Source: Microbacteriaceae bacterium | Lineage (GTDB): Bacteria > Actinomycetota > Actinomycetes > Actinomycetales > Microbacteriaceae | NCBI GenBank assembly: GCA_016463265.1 | Contig: JAEMRP010000035.1 | Location: 1 to 8,269 of the forward strand | Length of the DNA stretch: 8,269 nucleotides | Direction: 5' to 3' | In this document: piece by piece, positions 5,269-8,269 of the stretch | How the letters are laid out: every line of letters begins with the position of its first letter | Numbering within the stretch: position 1 is the first letter of the stretch | Notes under the pieces: model-generated | What the model was told of the DNA's origin: nothing | The model's database searches: none | The model's input: the letters and a program-made list of their open reading frames with translations, nothing else | Translations under genes and position numbers: made by a program

Positions 5269-6348
5269 ATGAGTATCCCCGCCCTTTTCCAGCCACTGAC
5301 GATTCGCGGTGTGACGTTTCGAAACCGCATCTGGTTGTCGCCGCTGTGCGAGTATTCCGCCGGTCTCGACGGCGTTCCGACCGACTGGCACATGGTCCAT
5401 CTGGGATCCTTCGCGATCGGGCGCGCTGGTCTCGTCATGGCCGAGGCCACCAGCATCAACGCAGTGGGTCGCATCTCGCCACACGACGTGGGCATTTGGA
5501 ACGACGAGCAGGTTGCATCGTGGAAAAGAATCACCGATTTCATTCACTCACAGGGGGTTGCCGCCGGAGTGCAACTCGCGCACGCCGGCCGCAAGGGTTC
5601 GACGGCCCCGGGCTGGGGTGCGGACTATGAGGATTCAACTCCTGCGAACCAGGGTGGTTGGCGGACCGTTGCCCCCAGCGCTAAGGCGTTCGGCGATTAT
5701 GACGTCCCTGTAGAACTGGATGCCGCGGGCGTTGACACTATCGTGGACGACTGGGTTCACGCTGCACGCCACGCGATCTCGGCCGGATTCGACCTCGTCG
5801 AAATCCACGCTGCCCACGGTTACCTTTTGCACCAGTTCCTTTCCCCCCTCGCGAACGAGCGAACCGACGAATACGGCGGGTCACTAGAGAATCGCGCTCG
5901 CCTACTGCGACGTGTCGTTCAGGCGGTCCGCGCGGAAATCGGCGATGCTGTCCCGCTGTTCGTCCGTGTGAGTGCAACCGACTGGGACGAGCGCGGTATC
6001 ACCGTGACCGACGTCGCAACCGTCGCGGGTTGGGTTCACGACGACGGCGCCGACCTCATCGACACCTCAACGGGCGGAATCGCCCCCGGTATTTCGATTC
6101 CGACCGGACCCGGCTACCAGGTCGAGTTCGCCGACACGATTCGTCGTACCGCTGAGATGTCAACCAACGCCGTCGGCCTCATCACTCTTCCCGAGCAAGC
6201 GAACGAGATTGTCGAATCAGGCAAAGCCGACGCCGTGATGCTTGGCCGAGAGCTCATGCGCGATCCGCACTTCGCACTGCGAGCCTCAACCGCTCTCGGC
6301 TACTCGCTCCCGTACTGGCCCGACCAGTATTTGCGCGCCCAGCCTTAG
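5269..6348 (+). CDS. Old Yellow Enzyme family NADH:flavin oxidoreductase, YqjM-like ene-reductase
   Basis: An FMN-dependent TIM-barrel reductase that takes hydride from NAD(P)H and reduces activated C=C bonds of enones and similar compounds; cytoplasmic. The 359 residues follow the YqjM (thermophilic-like) class closely: SPLCEYS at 24-30 with the redox-tuning Cys27 and Tyr29 of that class; VQLAHAGRK at 101-109 with Gln102 and flavin contacts; the substrate-anchoring His180 and His183 in HAAHGYLLHQFLSPLANERTDEYGGS; FVRVSA with Arg233; DTSTGG at 265-270; and the phosphate-binding GRELMRDP at 326-333. Arg356 near the C-terminus matches the arginine finger that YqjM inserts into the neighbouring subunit's active site. 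It diverges from nnrD with a shared 60-base region, and its stop overlaps that of the convergent CNNM gene. Physiological substrate unknown; stress or xenobiotic detoxification is the usual suggestion. Confidence 0.94.
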   Translation: MSIPALFQPLTIRGVTFRNRIWLSPLCEYSAGLDGVPTDWHMVHLGSFAIGRAGLVMAEATSINAVGRISPHDVGIWNDEQVASWKRITDFIHSQGVAAGVQLAHAGRKGSTAPGWGADYEDSTPANQGGWRTVAPSAKAFGDYDVPVELDAAGVDTIVDDWVHAARHAISAGFDLVEIHAAHGYLLHQFLSPLANERTDEYGGSLENRARLLRRVVQAVRAEIGDAVPLFVRVSATDWDERGITVTDVATVAGWVHDDGADLIDTSTGGIAPGISIPTGPGYQVEFADTIRRTAEMSTNAVGLITLPEQANEIVESGKADAVMLGRELMRDPHFALRASTALGYSLPYWPDQYLRAQP

Positions 6349-7382
6349 CGGCGTCGCGTCGCGTCCTGGACCTCGCCGATGAGTTCCTCGATGATGTCCT
6401 CGAGGAACAGGAGGCCAACCGTCGCACCGCTGCGATCCGATACGCGTGCAACGTGAGAACCGGTCCGGCGCAGCGTAGCGAGGGCGTCTTCGAGATCGAG
6501 CCCGCGATACAACGACACGAGCAGGCGAATCCGCTTCAGCGGAATTGGCTCATCGACCTCGTCATCGTCACGCCCCAGGATGTCCTTCAGGTGGACATAG
6601 CCGGACGGCTCGCCCGCCGCGTCGAGAAGAATGTAGCGGCTAAACCCACGTTGTGCGACTTCGCGTTCGACGTCGCTCGGGCTCGCGCCTTCCGGCAGGG
6701 TCACAATTTCGGACAACGGAACCGTGATGTCTTCGACCTTTTTCGTCGTGAATTCGATTGTCGCCGAAACAGCACCTGCGAGGTCGTCGAGTTTTCCCTC
6801 TTTTTGGGATTGCTGCACGATGGTTGCCATTTCTTCGAGGGTGTAAACCGACTGGGCTTCGTCTTTCGGCTCCGTCCCCGTCATTCGAACCAAGACATTC
6901 GACATCGCGTTGAGTGAAGCGATGACCGGCGTGAAAAGCCAGGCAACGGCGGACAGGGCAGGAGCCAGAATCAGAACCGCCTTGTCGGGCACCGAAAACG
7001 CAATGTTTTTGGGGACCATTTCTCCGATGACCACGTGAAGCACGGTCACGATAAGGATTGCCGCGATGAGTGCGGTGACTGAAATCACATCCTCGGGAAG
7101 TGGTGTCCCGGACAGCAATCCTTCGAACAGGTGATGAATCGCTGGTTCCGAAACGCTCAGAATCATGAGGGAACACACGGTGATTCCCAATTGACTCGTC
7201 GCGAGCATGAAGGACGCTCGCTCCATTGCGCGAAGCGAGACCTTTGCCGCCCACGAACCCGCCTCGGCGAGTGGTTCAATCTGGGAACGACGTGCGGCAA
7301 TCACCGCAAACTCGGCACCGACGAAGAACGCGTTGACCGCGAGCAACACGACGAGCCAGATGATTCCTTCGAGATCACTCAT
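6345..7382 (-). CDS. CNNM/CBS-domain membrane protein (HCC family, short form without CorC domain)
   Basis: A 345-residue membrane protein of the CNNM/CorB-type family (often called hemolysin or TlyC), associated with Mg2+ or other divalent cation export and homeostasis. The DUF21 transmembrane domain covers about residues 1-165: a first helix ending in NAFFVGAEFAVIAARRSQIE (17-36), GITVCSLMI (66-74), SEPA (78-81), and HVVIGEMVPKNIAFS (116-130), with a further hydrophobic segment around 136-160. A CBS pair follows at about 213-340 (VEDITVPLSEI; FLEDIIEELIGEV). The protein ends there and lacks the C-terminal CorC_HlyC domain found in its upstream neighbour; a similar 345-residue short paralogue is Rv1841c of M. 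tuberculosis. It starts within the end of the upstream gene (ATGAGTGA, 8-base overlap), with GGGGGA just upstream as a weak ribosome site, so the two are coupled. The hemolysin label is historical. Confidence 0.92.
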   Translation of the reverse strand: MSDLEGIIWLVVLLAVNAFFVGAEFAVIAARRSQIEPLAEAGSWAAKVSLRAMERASFMLATSQLGITVCSLMILSVSEPAIHHLFEGLLSGTPLPEDVISVTALIAAILIVTVLHVVIGEMVPKNIAFSVPDKAVLILAPALSAVAWLFTPVIASLNAMSNVLVRMTGTEPKDEAQSVYTLEEMATIVQQSQKEGKLDDLAGAVSATIEFTTKKVEDITVPLSEIVTLPEGASPSDVEREVAQRGFSRYILLDAAGEPSGYVHLKDILGRDDDEVDEPIPLKRIRLLVSLYRGLDLEDALATLRRTGSHVARVSDRSGATVGLLFLEDIIEELIGEVQDATRRR

Positions 7383-8269
7383 CGGGTTCCCCCGTCACGA
7401 TGAACCGGACTCGATCGATTCGGCGACCGTCCATGCGTTCGACGACGAATTGTCCACCGCAGGCATCGAGGATTGCACCGACCTCGGGAATATAGCCCCA
7501 TTCGCTTAACAGGAACCCACCGACTGTTTCCCAGGGGCCATCATCGGGAACGTCAATGTCGGCACGCTCGCGCAGTTCGTCCGGTCGAAGCGAAGCGGGG
7601 AACGTCACGGTGTTCCCCGTTTTGATCACGTCCGCTTTAGTTCGGTCATGTTCGTCACTGACTTCACCAATCAATTCTTCAATGAGGTCCTCAAGCGTTG
7701 CGATTCCCGCGGTGCCGCCATATTCGTCGACCACGATTGACATCTGGTAGCCGCCCTGCCGCAATTCACCGAGGAGAACGTCGAGATGCATCGTTTCGGG
7801 GACTCGCAGGGCCTCACCCTGCAATGCGCCAACCGGCACTTCGGAACGACGTTCCCGAGGAACGGCAACGGCATGCTTGACGTGGACGATTCCGATGATG
7901 TCATCGGCGTCCTCGTCGATGACCGGGAATCGCGAATACCCCGTCTTGCGCGTCAAGGCGATGACATCATCAGCCGAGTCTCCCACCCGAATCGTTGCGA
8001 CACGCGTGCGGGGGGTCATGATGTCTTGAGCCTGGTGGTTGGTGAACGACAACGCTTTACCCAACAGGGTCGCGGTGTCTTCCTCCATGCTCCCGTGCAT
8101 CAAACTGTGGCGAACGGCGGATGCCAATTCCTCGGCGGTCCTCGCCGACGACAGTTCTTCTTTCGGTTCAACGCCGAGAGCCCGAACAATGAGGTTCGCG
8201 GATTTCACCAAGATGCCGACGAAAGGTGCGAACAGCCACGTGAAGGCGAGTTGGAACGGCGCGACAATT
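7375..8269 (-). CDS. CNNM/CBS/CorC-domain membrane protein, C-terminal part
   Basis: The minus-strand frame is open to the right edge, so the N-terminus and most of the DUF21 membrane domain are outside the window; 297 residues are visible. They begin in the last membrane segment (FTWLFAPFVGILVKSANLIV), so the in-frame TTG at 8211 is not the start. Next come a linker (PKEELSSARTAEEL), CBS 1 from DIMTPRTRV to VKHAVAV (about 8025-7860), CBS 2 ending in VDEYGGTAGIATLEDLIEEL (about 7795-7650), and a CorC_HlyC domain (about 7635-7395) with the WETVGGFLL and RFIV features. This is the full-length form of the family, probably about 430-450 residues. It ends with TGA inside the start of the short paralogue. 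Role: cation transport/homeostasis at the membrane, the CBS pair probably sensing nucleotides. In mycobacteria guaB1 lies next upstream; that could be so here but is not visible. Confidence 0.93.
   Translation of the reverse strand, partial: IVAPFQLAFTWLFAPFVGILVKSANLIVRALGVEPKEELSSARTAEELASAVRHSLMHGSMEEDTATLLGKALSFTNHQAQDIMTPRTRVATIRVGDSADDVIALTRKTGYSRFPVIDEDADDIIGIVHVKHAVAVPRERRSEVPVGALQGEALRVPETMHLDVLLGELRQGGYQMSIVVDEYGGTAGIATLEDLIEELIGEVSDEHDRTKADVIKTGNTVTFPASLRPDELRERADIDVPDDGPWETVGGFLLSEWGYIPEVGAILDACGGQFVVERMDGRRIDRVRFIVTGEPDE

Noticed and set aside
6345..8269. Hemolysin or toxin function for the two CBS proteins
   Set aside because: The hemolysin/TlyC name is historical; the DUF21-CBS(-CorC) architecture fits divalent cation transport and homeostasis.

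Overview
The window looks like an ordinary chromosomal segment of a high-GC Gram-positive bacterium (Actinomycetota). The codon use is GC-rich, the Ung has the actinobacterial GQDPYPTPGHAVGL form, metY and metX are adjacent, and two CNNM/CBS membrane proteins lie in tandem as in the Mycobacterium tuberculosis Rv1842c-Rv1841c pair. The protein style suggests Microbacteriaceae, but that is inference. I see no tRNA, rRNA, CRISPR array, transposase, phage gene or clear foreign island.

Layout, left to right. Positions 1-498 hold the 3' part of an unrecognised gene, probably for an exported protein. Three bases later comes ung (uracil-DNA glycosylase), then a PAT-like GNAT acetyltransferase whose probable leaderless promoter overlaps the ung stop codon. 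After an 86-base gap with a plausible promoter come metY (O-acetylhomoserine sulfhydrylase) and metX (homoserine O-acetyltransferase). Together these two convert homoserine to homocysteine by direct sulfhydrylation. metX ends facing nnrD (minus strand), the ADP-dependent NAD(P)H-hydrate dehydratase. nnrD and an Old Yellow Enzyme gene diverge from a 60-base shared control region. The OYE stop codon overlaps the stop codon of a convergent two-gene minus-strand unit: a full-length CNNM/CBS protein lacking the CorC domain, preceded by the C-terminal part of a complete-type CNNM/CBS/CorC paralogue that runs off the right edge.

No wholly new system is evident; the proteins belong to known families. 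The signal least explained by the genes is at the metY-metX junction. A perfect 11-bp inverted repeat lies just after metY, with a -10-like hexamer in its loop, and a perfect 13-bp inverted repeat lies 24 bases inside the metX coding sequence. They bracket the metX start codon and suggest RNA-level or operator-level control of the second methionine gene. Secondary points are the altered nucleophile elbow of MetX, leaderless-type promoters at two genes, a tandem 8-bp repeat in the nnrD/OYE divergent region, and the overlapping convergent stop codons.
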